A stretch of DNA of 64,000 bases from Maylandia zebra (Eukaryota; Chordata; Actinopteri; Cichliformes; Cichlidae). The stretch is from contig NC_135183.1 of NCBI RefSeq assembly GCF_041146795.1, positions 16,558,840 to 16,622,839 of the forward strand, in the 5' to 3' direction. The position numbers and the translations under genes are program-made. The first letter of the stretch is position 1. The number at the start of each line of letters is the position of its first letter. A model generated the notes under the pieces. That model saw only the letters and a list, made by a program, of their open reading frames with translations. It was not told the DNA's origin and ran no database searches. Positions 49,301-59,299 of the stretch are shown here, piece after piece.

Positions 49301-51819
49301 CCAGTACTACCTAGGCAGGATCAGGCCCTCCATGTTTTGTGCTGGGAAGGATGAAGGGGGACTGGATGCCTGTCAGGTACAAGCTGAACATCTGTGCAGC
49401 CTGAAAACAAGGAATGTTCATCATGTGGACCAGGAAACCTCAGTCAGCATGTATCTGGAGAGTATTGAGAAACTCGTGTGGTGTCTGTGTTCCTGTATGT
49501 GTGTCAGGGGGACTCTGGAGGTCCTCTGTCCTGCTTCACAGGCACCAGGTATGAGCTGGCAGGTTTGGTGAGTTGGGGGGTGGGTTGTGGTCGTGCCAAA
49601 AGACCTGGAGTGTACACCAGAGTGCAGCAGCATGTTCAGTGGATGTCTGACACCATGGGTGAGTTTCAGAGTCCACGACCTTTCTACACCTGCAGCAGGT
49701 GGAGTCTGTTCTGAAGGACTTCTTCCATTTCCAGGTGATCAGGCTCAAGTGTCTGAAGATGACCTCATAGAGGAAGGTAAGCTTTTTCTTTTTTCTTTTT
49801 TTCTTTTTTTTAATCACACCATCTTTAAACTGCAACAGAAGATCCACCAGTCAGTGTATCAACATGTAGTTCAGGTGTTTCTATTTTGTCCCTTCCTGCA
49901 TGTGGGGGTAACAGAGGAGTGCGGTAAGCAGCAGAGCTCCGGCTGTGATCAGACTCCCGGCCTCGCCGAAATCTCGCTGTCCGTGGACGGCGTGTTGTCC
50001 GTGGTGAATGTGACTGAGTCCTGCCCCTTCCTCTGGCCCTGGCAGGTCAGCCTACAGTTTAATGGTCGCCACTACTGCAGCGGCGCTCTGATCCACCCCC
50101 ACTGGGTTATCACCGCCAAACACTGCGGCGTCAGGTAGTCCTGCTACCATTAATACTGGCTCCAGTACTGCAGTGTAATCTGTCACGTGTCAGCTCTGCT
50201 AATGTTCCTACTGACGACGACGACGACTACTACTACTACTGCAGGGCTAAAGAGGATGTGGCAGTTTTGGGGCTTCATGACATCAAGTTCCTGCCAGTTC
50301 AAACCATCCTGGTGGACAAAGTCTTTAACCCGCCGCAGAAAACGGGCTTCCCCCCAAAGTCTAACCTGGCACTGCTTCACCTGAGCAGTGCTGCCAGACT
50401 TGGTGAGCCTGAACCTTCAGGAGATTTGACTCTGAGAAGTCTTCACTGTGTCTGAGAAATCTTCACTGTGCCCTGACTCTGTCTACAGGTTCTGAAGTGT
50501 CTCCAGTTTGTGTCCCTGATGAGGATGATGACCTGGATGACACCTGGTCTTGTATCACAGCTGGCTGGGGAGCAACTAAAGCGAAAGGTAACATCCTCAT
50601 TCCTCCTGCATAGTGTACAGAACAGGAACAACCAGTAGTTTGGTGTGTGATCAGACTGAGTCATGTGACAGGACTTCAGACCTGTGTATCCTGATCGTAC
50701 TTTACACTGACCCTTCTTAATTTGGTAGAGGGTGTTGATCCAGACCGGCTGCATCACGCTGGGCTCACACTCGTCAACGCAACCTCCTGCAGGCAGAAAT
50801 GGGGAGGCTTCGTCACTGACTCTCACATCTGTTCACATCCTGCAGGCTCCACATCCTGTATGGTAACTAAACCCGACATCGGTTTGGTGTTCCTTTCAAA
50901 GCACAGCTGTCCGGCACAACTTCATCTACTGCACACAGCAGTGGATACCATTAATGTTCAGTGTTGGTGGGAGCTGTTTTGACCACCTGTAAAGCTATTA
51001 ATACAGGATGGATATCCATCCATGTAATTTATCAGTGAAACATCCTCTTCCCTTAAAGATGCATCACTGAACACAAGCTTTGTGAAGAAAGAGAAATGAC
51101 ATCACTGAGGTGCTTTAGGTGATTTCAGGTTGTGGATTTTCCATTTTAAACATTTATCAGGGAGGATAAACAAATTTTTATTTTTTAAATCCTAAAGCTA
51201 TTTTGATGATCTGGACACTCCTCATTGTTAGGGACTGTGATCGACTCTAAACTCCACGATCTCATGTCCAGTCTGTGGTGCCTCTCTGTAATCATAAGCT
51301 GTTCTTTAACTCTTTACAAAAGTTGCTTGGGTTTTACCTTAATCAGTGTTTCTTCCAGAAGGAAATGTTCCAAGTCTGAGGTTCATGAGCCTGTAGCTCC
51401 AGCTGGGTCCATAAGTACTTGAACAATAGCATAAATATAAGAACAATTTCTCAAATTTATAAAAATCCCCGTTGACTACTTGCTGTGTTTCCTCCTCGTG
51501 ATGCTGTGCAGGTCTTTACTTCAGCACTTTCAGATGCTTTCTGGCTCTCTGCCTTCAGTTTGGTATTTAATGCCCAACTGAGGGTCTAGTTTGCTGCTTC
51601 ATTATCAATAAATGTTCATCATTCATATTTTGTGTCTTGGCTGTGAAGGTTAGGCCTGCTGAGTATAAAAATGTCTGTACTTCATAAACAGTTACTGTAA
51701 TATTTTGTTAAACCTCTTGATTTAGAGCTAAAAGTCTTCACTTCAATGTTGATTAACAAAAACATTGTCCAAATATTTATGGATCCAACATGGCTGACGT
51801 GGAAGACCTTCAGCCCTCA

Positions 51820-51881
<62 letters not shown>

Positions 51882-52082
51882 TGATAACCATCAGGAGAAA
51901 CTCACTCTTTGTCTCTGCAGGGAGACGCTGGAGCACCACTCTTCTGTCAGAAATATGGCACCTACTTCCTGTTTGGTGTTGTCACATGGGGCAGCTGGCA
52001 CTGCGACTCAGAGAAGCCAGCCATCTTCACCAGAGTGTCAGATTATCAGTCGTGGATCAGAAAGATGATTTTCAAATTCTGA
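45404..52082 (+). CDS. Secreted tandem trypsin-like serine protease: active domain followed by an inactive domain; 13 exons, complete
   Basis: Exons 45404-45443, 45666-45761, 46740-46923, 48471-48546, 48966-49155, 49237-49376, 49508-49658, 49735-49776, 49915-50134, 50245-50402, 50489-50587, 50729-50862, 51921-52082 give 563 residues in one frame. A signal peptide starts [13 protein letters not shown]. Domain 1 has the activation site TR-IIGGQEA at residue 62/63, catalytic His103 (SAAHC), Asp153 (SDIALV) and Ser245 (GDSGGPL), and Asp239 at the base of the specificity pocket, so trypsin-like cleavage after Arg/Lys is expected. A short linker with a D/E-rich run leads to domain 2. It keeps His376 (TAKHC) but has Asn420 for Asp and Ala513 for Ser (GDAGAPL), and lacks the IVGG activation motif. 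It is a pseudoprotease. The two domains share intron positions, so they arose by internal duplication. Tandem proteases such as the polyserases and ovochymases are the nearest known types; I cannot assign an ortholog. Confidence 0.9.
45820..46172. repeat. Palindromic AT-rich MITE with internal 20-base tandem repeat
   Basis: The outer arms, ATGGAGTGCCAGGACTGCCA at the left and the same sequence with one change read from the right, stay complementary for more than 50 bases on each side. The centre is several copies of a unit close to AATTAATTAAATGTGTCAAT. It lies in protease intron 2. Confidence 0.88.
46234..46302. repeat. (AT)n microsatellite
   Basis: About 34 uninterrupted AT units, 60 bases after the palindromic MITE, protease intron 2. 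Confidence 0.95.
47090..48345 (+). mobile_element. Decayed LINE (Rex1/L2-type), 5'-truncated, in protease intron 3
   Basis: Plus-strand translation in shifting frames gives reverse-transcriptase pieces: [42 protein letters not shown] and a C-terminal [16 protein letters not shown]. It contains stops and frameshifts. The 3' end AAATTTCCCTGCTGTGGGAT followed by CAATACAGTCTTATCTTATA is the characteristic tail of fish CR1/L2-group LINEs ending in an (ATCTT)n-like repeat. The protease exon at 48471 follows shortly after. Confidence 0.82.
51822..51880. repeat. (TG)n microsatellite
   Basis: About 29 TG units ending 40 bases before the acceptor of the last protease exon (51921). Confidence 0.95.
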
Positions 52083-52087
52083 CTGAA

Positions 52088-52093
52088 AATAAA
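52088..52093 (+). terminator. Polyadenylation signal AATAAA of the protease gene
   Basis: AATAAA begins six bases after the TGA stop (52080-52082), implying a 3' UTR of only a few tens of bases. Confidence 0.6.
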
Positions 52094-53954
52094 CTCTTTA
52101 ATCAAGCTGACTTTTACTCTTCATCACACATTCAGTCCAGATGTTCCAGTTTTACATCTGGTTGGTTGGTCAGCCATGGTTCCAAGTTTTAAATTAGATT
52201 TTTGTTTTTATTATAAATCTCTTCAATCTGTCAGTTTCGGTCTGTGGAAGCAGATCATTGATCCTTGCTATAAAAAGGATCAGAAACGTTTTCCTTGACA
52301 CGTCTTTGTTTTTCTTAAATACAGTCGCGTCTTTGAGTCTGAATCTGGATTTGATTTTTTTTAAATGCTGATGCGTTGGACTCTGAAGCAGCTTCATAAA
52401 CCGGGTTACAGATGCTGCATCATCCTCTTTTCATGCCAACCACAGGCACAGCAGGAAATGCCTTAAATAACACCCAAAACAAAAGCTGCAACTTTGTAGA
52501 AAAGACTTGGCTCAAACTCACCAATAAGTCCTTATTAAGTGTTTTAGGGTAATTATAGTAAATGCATGTCTATAAATCCATTATTTTCTGCTGCTTCTCC
52601 GGGTCCTTTCATAGTCCAAGCAGACTCCCAGACCTCTTTGTGCCAGCCGCCTCCTCCAACTCTTCTGATGCGAGTAAAATCACCTCATTGACAGGCAAAA
52701 TAACTACTGAGGTAAAGTGGAGATGAAAAGGGGAAGAAACGGAGGTAGAACAAACTCTGACTTTGAGACGGGCAACTTTGAGTCTTCACTTCATCTGAAG
52801 CTATAACTTTATATCATATTTGCTTTTTTTTTTGCTTTTTTTTTTAACTGTGTAATTCAAGCTTTTTTCAGAGCTTCTTTTATATGTGTGTAACCAACAA
52901 CATGAATCAACAGACCAACTCCTGACAGGTTATAATGGTCAAATTAATCAGTTACATCTAAACGTAAAAATAACACATCCACCTCTGAGGATTTAAAGTG
53001 AAGATTACCAGCAGTTCTCCATCACTCCACAGGGTGAAGCTGCAACACACTGATAATCATAGAATTTACACTTGATCATAGAAGCAGAGTATGCTGTTTA
53101 TGTGACTGTAAAGCCAACTTAGCTTTATTTATAGAGCAACAAATCACAACAAGGGGCTTTATAATGTAAAGACAACAGCTATTCCAGTCCAGAGGGATGC
53201 AATAAAATATGCATTTATAAATTATTTTTTAATTGTATTTATTTAATACAGTAATTTATTATTTAACAATTTAGTTTAAAATTAAAACACTTAAAATGAA
53301 TGATTAATCCATTAATAAATACTTCAAATCCATGTTGGATTTCACAAAATATTATTAAACTCTCAATAAAAGTCTCATTTCAAAAAACAATTTTTAAATC
53401 CCAAATTAGCAAACAGATTTTTTTTAAATTCAATTTAAAAAGAGAAATAAAGATTTATTTAACATGGCAGTTCCACTCATTTTCAAATCCATTTCCCTTT
53501 CCTGTTAGCTCACAGACTAGCTATTATATTAAATGGATGGAAATGAAGTTTAGTTATTAATAAAATATATGTAATGAAAACCAAAGCTGAAGTTGATTCA
53601 GTTGAGTCTAAAACATGTGACGCTAGAGACACCAGCAACCAGAGTCAATCCAGGGGCCCCAGCAGGGAGCTGTGAGAAATTTCAAACTGCTGACTAAGGG
53701 TAAACATAAATTCAGTAAAAAATATAGTTCACGTCAGCAGTAATGATTATGTTGTGTCACTGAAATCAATATTTCTAGAAATTTGGCCAAATTTATTAAA
53801 ACCTCCCAAACGTGACTATCTAGAGTTGCCCCTTAGAGCCTGCGTCTGCTCCCAGACCAACTAAAAGCAAGCTAGAAACCAGCAAAAATATCACAACTGT
53901 ATTTCCTTTTTTTATGTTTATATTCTCATGTTTTTATTGCACATCTGGTTCTTC
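52094..53954. other. Intergenic stretch downstream of the protease, repeat fragments only
   Basis: No coding exon recognised. 52570-52680 (CATTATTTTCTGCTGCTTCT followed by CCGGGTC) resembles a decayed fish repeat that begins with a CTTCCGCTTATCCGGG-type phrase. 53118-53180 is another copy of the TTTATTTATAGAGCAACAAA repeat head. 53200-53460 is strongly AT-rich. Confidence 0.5.
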
Positions 53955-54510
53955 AAATTCAAATTCAAATTTTATTTGTCACGTACACAGTCATACACAG
54001 TACGATATGCAGTGAAATGCTTGGACAACTGCTCGTGACCTAAAGAAAACAAAAAAAAGGAAAAGGCTATGAATAAGATAGGAAATAAATATGAAAAATT
54101 AAAAAGGGAAATAAATATGAAAAATTAAAAAGGGTAAATTTTACTAGGAAGGAATAAAATGTAAATTAAGGTTAAAAATGAAATAACTGTACAACACAAA
54201 TTAGAATGAAGGGTAAATTTAACTGGGAAAGAATAAGATAAAATATATAAATTAAAGTTGAAAATAAAATAACTGTACAACAAAATACACAATATAGAAC
54301 TATATAAGAACGTATGAAGAAATATAAATAAATATATACACAATAACAGCAGCTGTACAAGTATTAACTGGAAATGAAGAATATAATGTCCAGTGTTGTG
54401 CAATCCACATTATGTCTTCTGCAGTGCAAATATGCTTAAAGTGATTTAAGTGATGAAGTGAAAACAATGTCCAGAAAGTCCAGTGTGTGTGTAAGAACTG
54501 TATGTGTGGG

Positions 54511-55794
54511 TCAGGACTGTGTGGTGGTGTGATTGAGAGACCGTATCGCCTGCGGGAAGAAGCTCCTCCTCAGTCTCTCTGTGTTGGTCTTCAGGGAGCG
54601 GAATCGCTTTCCTGACCTCAACAGAGAGAACAGTCTGTTGTTGGGATGGCTGAGGTCCTTCACGATCTTCCTGGCCTTGGTCCAGCACCGCCTGCTGTAG
54701 ATTGAGTGCAGGTCAGGGAGCTCGGAGCGGATGGTGCGCTCAGCTGACCGCACAACCCTCTGTAGAGCTCGTCTGTCCTGCATGGTGCTGTTTCCGAACC
54801 AGGTTAAGATGTTTCCCGTCAGGATGCTCTCTATGGTGCAGGAGTAAAAGTTCCTGAGCACCTTGGAGGGCAGTTGGAAGTCTCTCAAGCGTCTGAGGTG
54901 GTAGAGACGCTGACGGGCCTTTTTCACCACGGTGTTGATGTGACAGGACCATGACAGGTCCTGCGTGATGTGAACTCCGAGGTATTTGAAGCTGTCCACT
55001 CTCTCCACTGGGCACTCGTTGATGACAGGGGTCTGGTAGTTCCTCTCCTGCTTAGTGCTGAAGTCCACTATCAGCTCCTTTGTCTTACTGACGTTTAGAA
55101 GGAGGTTGTTCCTCTGGCACCAGTTCTCCAGATTCCTAATCTCCTTCAGGTAGGCCGTCTCGTTGTTATCAGAGATCAGGCCCACCACGACGGTGTCGTC
55201 AGCAAACTTGATGATGGTGGTGGAGCTGGTAGTGGCCACACAGTCATATATGTACAAAGAGTACAGCAGGGGGCTCAGGACACACCCCTGGGGGGCTCCA
55301 GTGCTGAGAGTGGTGGAGGCTGAGACATGTCCGCCCATCCTTACTGCCTGTGGTCTGCCAGTTAGGAAGTTGGAGATCCACAGACACATAGATGAGCTGA
55401 GTCCCAGATGCTCCAGCTTGGTGGTGAGTGTGGAGGGAATTATGGTGTTAAATGCAGAGCTGTAGTCTATGAAGAGCATTTTAACATAATTCCCCCTTCT
55501 AGTGTCCAAGTGAGTGAGTGATGTGTGGAGGAGATGAGAGATGGCATCGTCTGTGGAACGATTTGGACGGTAAGCGAACTGTAGTGGGTCCAGTGTGTCT
55601 GGTAGTGAAGAAATGATGAAGTCTCTGACCAGGCGTTCAAAGCACTTCATCACTACTGAGGTGAGGGCTACAGGGCGATAGTCATTGAGAGAAGCAGGGT
55701 GGGGTTTCTTCGGGACAGGAACAATGATGGACTCTTTGAAGCATGTGGGGATCACCGACTGAGATAAAGAGATGTTGAATATCTCAGTGAACAC
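54511..55794 (-). CDS. LINE reverse transcriptase and C-terminal part
   Basis: 427 codons without a stop. Reverse-transcriptase blocks: [68 protein letters not shown], the catalytic [25 protein letters not shown] and the thumb-like FKYLGVHI. The C-terminus has [13 protein letters not shown] and [11 protein letters not shown] and ends LNHTTTQS. The frame is joined to the endonuclease part across a one-step shift at about 55797, so it is one broken ORF2. Confidence 0.9.
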   Translation of the reverse strand: MFTEIFNISLSQSVIPTCFKESIIVPVPKKPHPASLNDYRPVALTSVVMKCFERLVRDFIISSLPDTLDPLQFAYRPNRSTDDAISHLLHTSLTHLDTRRGNYVKMLFIDYSSAFNTIIPSTLTTKLEHLGLSSSMCLWISNFLTGRPQAVRMGGHVSASTTLSTGAPQGCVLSPLLYSLYIYDCVATTSSTTIIKFADDTVVVGLISDNNETAYLKEIRNLENWCQRNNLLLNVSKTKELIVDFSTKQERNYQTPVINECPVERVDSFKYLGVHITQDLSWSCHINTVVKKARQRLYHLRRLRDFQLPSKVLRNFYSCTIESILTGNILTWFGNSTMQDRRALQRVVRSAERTIRSELPDLHSIYSRRCWTKARKIVKDLSHPNNRLFSLLRSGKRFRSLKTNTERLRRSFFPQAIRSLNHTTTQS

Positions 55795-55799
55795 AGGAG

Positions 55800-57147
55800 C
55801 TAGCTGAGGATACGACCTGGGATGCCATCTGGTCCTGCTGCTTTCCTGGTGTTCACTCTTTTGAAGGCTCTCCTTACTTCATGCTCGGAGATGACGAGCA
55901 CATTTCCGGTGCTGGCAGTATCTTCCTGTCTGCAGCCGTTAGCGCCGCTAACACTAGCATTGTTGGAGACCTTAGCTGCAGCCTCGAAGCGAGCATAGAA
56001 AGTGTTCAGCTCGTCTGCCAGAGTCACGGCCGCGTTCGTCATACCGGTTGTTGGTGCTTTATAGTCCGTTATTGTCCTTAGTCCCCGCCACAGGCTCCTA
56101 GAGTCACTCTGTTGGAGTTGTGACTCTAGTTTCCTCCCGTAGCGCTGCTTCGCCTCTTTCACCGCCCTCCGCACGTTATATGACGCGGCTTTGTACGGGT
56201 CCATGTCCCCCGTCGTGAGTCCCGTGTTGTAGGCAGCGGTGCGGGATCTCAGAGCGTCGCGGATGGTTTTATCCACCCACGGCTTCTGGTTGGGAAACGT
56301 TGTGATAGTCTTTGTCTCCACGGTATCATCCGCTAGTTTCCCGATGAATCCCACAACCGCTTCCGTAAACACGTTGACATCATCATCGGAGCTGTTTCTG
56401 AACATGCCCCAGTCTGCGTCATCGAGTGCGTCCTGTAACGCGGCCACCGATTGATCCGTCCAGCGCGCAACCTTCCTCTGAACCGGAACTTCCTGTTTCA
56501 GCCTTTGTTTGTATTTTGGCATGAGGAAGATGGCGGCGTGATCAGATTTGCCAAACGGGGGGCGGGGTTGTGCCTTGTAACCGTCCTTGACCGTAGTGTA
56601 GCAGTGGTCCAGTGTCCTTTCACCTCTGGTGGGGCAGGTGATGTGTTGATAAAAGTTCGGCGCTGCGCGTTTGAGGTTGGCGCTATTAAAGTCCCCCGTC
56701 ACAATAAGCGCAGCGTCCCGGTGTTGTGTCTGGTGCTGTGTGAGTGCCTCATGCAGCTCGCATAAGGCGGTGACCGTGTCCGCTTGTGGTGGAATATAAA
56801 CGGCACTTATAATGACCGATGTAAATTCCCGAGGTAGATAAAAAGGACGACACATGATGGACAGTAGTTCCAGATTTGGTGTGCAGGAGCGTGTGAGAGG
56901 AACAACGTTCGCACTGTTGCACCAGTTGTTGTTCACCATTAAACACACGCCGCCTCCCCTTGACTTCCCCGAGTCCCGTGTCCTGTCCATGCGGTGAACC
57001 GAGAAGAACTCGGCCGGCTGGATGGCGTGGTCCGGCACCGCTGGGTTCAGCCATGTCTCGGTGAAGCAGAGGAGATTGCAGTCCCGAATGTCTCTCTGGA
57101 ACTCTACCCTGGCCCTGAGGTCGTCAAGCTTGTTCTCCAGTGACTGG
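55800..57147 (-). CDS. LINE endonuclease part of ORF2
   Basis: An exonuclease-endonuclease-phosphatase fold with [75 protein letters not shown] and [11 protein letters not shown] carrying the expected Glu, Asp, Asn and His catalytic residues. The linker ends [10 protein letters not shown], the start of the reverse transcriptase. The frame stops at 55800-55802. The frame also runs into the LTR and meets an ATG there at 57218. Confidence 0.88.
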
Positions 57148-57653
57148 TGAAGGATATAAAAAAAACAACAACAGCAATAGAATAATATTAAACACAAAGT
57201 GAACCCGTCTTCCTTCATTAAATAGGTTCTTTTAGATGTTAAGGAGGAATTGACTTAACCAGGCTGGCGGAGAATGAAGACAACCGGACACCTGCTGCAG
57301 ATGGGGAATCAGTGAACTTTTATTGAGACAGAGACAACCTCTCAACACAGCTCACATCAGGAGATTCCTCATATTTGCTGTGAGGATGGGTATATATTCT
57401 CTAAAACTTACAGGAGGGGGTTGTGAGGAAAGTGCTGCATTAGCAGAAAAACAACTCCATAAAAGGAAAGCGGCCTTGGGTGTTCTAGTCTCTTCGCTTG
57501 CAGATATCTTGCACCTGCAGGATGAGGCGATCGCTTCTTATCGCTCTCAAGGCCAAAGTCGTGAGCACATTTTTATTACACAGTTGCACAGTAACTTTAA
57601 AGCTGAACAATATTTAAAGCTGAATAATGTTTGATCGGATTATATTTTCTTCA
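57148..57653 (-). repeat. 3' LTR of the endogenous retrovirus (506 bases)
   Basis: On the minus strand it starts TGAAGAAAATATAATCC just after the purine tract and ends TATATCCTTCA. It contains a TATA-like AATATATACC (about 57389-57398) and AATAAA at 57319-57324, giving a U3-R-U5 order. An ATG in its downstream part (57216-57218) is in frame with the adjoining LINE endonuclease. Confidence 0.92.
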
Positions 57654-58320
57654 AATCCCCCTTTTGACCCATCTTAAATGGGTCAACACACAAAAATAAG
57701 TAACATTCAAAGGAACACAGAGACGTGTCGAAGCCTGGCTCGAAAAACTCCTCGGGTCTTATCATTTGTCTTTATCTGTCATTGCAGATGAGGAGAAAAG
57801 AGTCCAGGCACCACCCTGCCCAGGGGTCGGCTGCAAGCAGTCTCGGTTCCCGACGAAAGCAGTAACAGCTGTCCTGCACACACGGATACAACGAGTCAGT
57901 GCAACCAGGGTAGTGACACAAAATTAACAGTTCCTGTAACTCAGCAACCAAAAAGCATAAGTAATGATAAAAATGTGGAGAGTACAGAGTATACTATAAT
58001 AATGAGAGATATAAACGTGAAAATGTGAAAGAATAAATCAACCGTAAAATAAACCCAGAACGGTAACTGCTAAGGACATTCAAAAGTGAATATGTTAAAA
58101 AGTGAGGAAGGGGTGTGGAATAAAACAATTTATATCCAGTGGTGGGAGTACACATTCGCTCAGGCTTAAGTCCGGAGACCCTGAGAACATCGCTTAACCC
58201 TCACAACCCGACCAGACACAGTTCAACCAGATATATCCTTCAAGAGGAAGTGGGTGAGGGAAACAATTAATAACAAGCCTAATACAAAACACCACAGAGA
58301 AACAACCATTCTAGAAGAAT

Positions 58321-58998
58321 TTAAACAAGAGAAAGACGATAATGTTCGTCACCCTCACGATCAGAGTTTTCATCATCCGTTGGCGAGGAGGTCAAGGCCA
58401 GATCCTTTAGGGTAAAAATTAAGCCTGAAAGATCCGGTTTTTTTGCTATTCTGAGCATATTTTGGTTTCTCCAGTGCAAAGCCTGACCCCTAGAGTGCTT
58501 GGACCAATCGAGGTCCGTTTCTGACACTAAACTGGACCACTTCCACTGATGCCAACCTCCCAGGGTTATATACCACACTGAGGAGGAGAGATGTACTGCA
58601 AGGTTAAAAAGATCCCCCCCTTGGTCTTTGGTGACGGGAGTGACTGGGAAGCTAGCGAAATCTATTTCGACTACCCAACTTTTATTGTTGGGGACACAGA
58701 GAGTAATCATTCTAGTCGTACTTGGGGTACAGGAGGTAACCGTGTCTCGTTTCTTTCTAAATCGATCGGGCGTGGGCAAAACTGGAGAGGAAGTGGTGGG
58801 CAAGACCCTAGGGGCTACATTTGTCAGATTGGGACTGTCAGAAGGGGGCGAAGCTTTTGAACTTGAAGGTGTCAGAAGTGTCGGGGGCCCTTCACAGATC
58901 AGGATTATGCCAATGGGAATGAGACCCAGGGCCAGGAAGCAAACAAAGACGCAACATCTTTGCCTGCCTGTCATTTCAGGGGGAAAGGGCCAAGACAT
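58321..58998 (-). pseudogene. Retroviral env N-terminal fragment (225 codons)
   Basis: ATG at 58998. A cytoplasmic start leads into one hydrophobic segment at about residues 15-35, then a Ser/Pro-rich stretch, then a furin-like RKKR motif at about residues 82-86, then a surface-subunit-like part with few cysteines. The frame stops at 58321. The 660 bases up to the LTR show no fusion peptide or membrane anchor that I can identify. It is presumably incapable of entry function. Assignment to env rests on position between pol and LTR and on the leader/furin layout, not on a recognised sequence family. Confidence 0.6.
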
Positions 58999-59299
58999 GT
59001 TTACTTAGCTTGGATGTCTTCTAATAGAGGATGATGGGGCACAGAAAGGTGGTCCAGTTCCCCCCACCTCGCCAAGGGCGTGTTCTAGGAGTTAAAGAGC
59101 AACAAAAAGTATCAGCGACACAACTTTAAATGAGCTTTCAGCGGTTAAAACTATTGCAATGTAAAATGTAAATCTTAAAAACTCAAGCCAATATAAAAGC
59201 AAAGTCATAAAAGATGTTAAAAATAAAAAAATGTTTAGTTCAGTATGAAGAACACCCCCTTTTGTAACCAGCCGGCTTGTAGGTTGAGCTTTGGCTCCC

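Larger units (their letters stand above)
53955..57147 (-). mobile_element. CR1/L2-group LINE, interrupted at its 5' end by an endogenous retrovirus
   Basis: Minus strand: an apurinic endonuclease part (55800-57147) then reverse transcriptase (54511-55794), followed by a 3' UTR whose end, read on the plus strand, is CAAATTTTATTTGTCACGTA with CACAGTCATACACAGTACGA. Only one coding break is seen, at about 55797. The 5' part of ORF2 stops at the retroviral LTR border (57148) and should resume beyond the right edge of the window. Confidence 0.9.

Noticed and set aside
45404..52082. Assignment to ovochymase, acrosin or a polyserase by name
   Set aside because: No CUB domains, no proline-rich tail and only two protease folds; orthology cannot be settled from the sequence alone.
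58591..59008. Plus-strand frames of 89 and 126 codons near the retroviral env
   Set aside because: Antisense of the env fragment; no independent motif.
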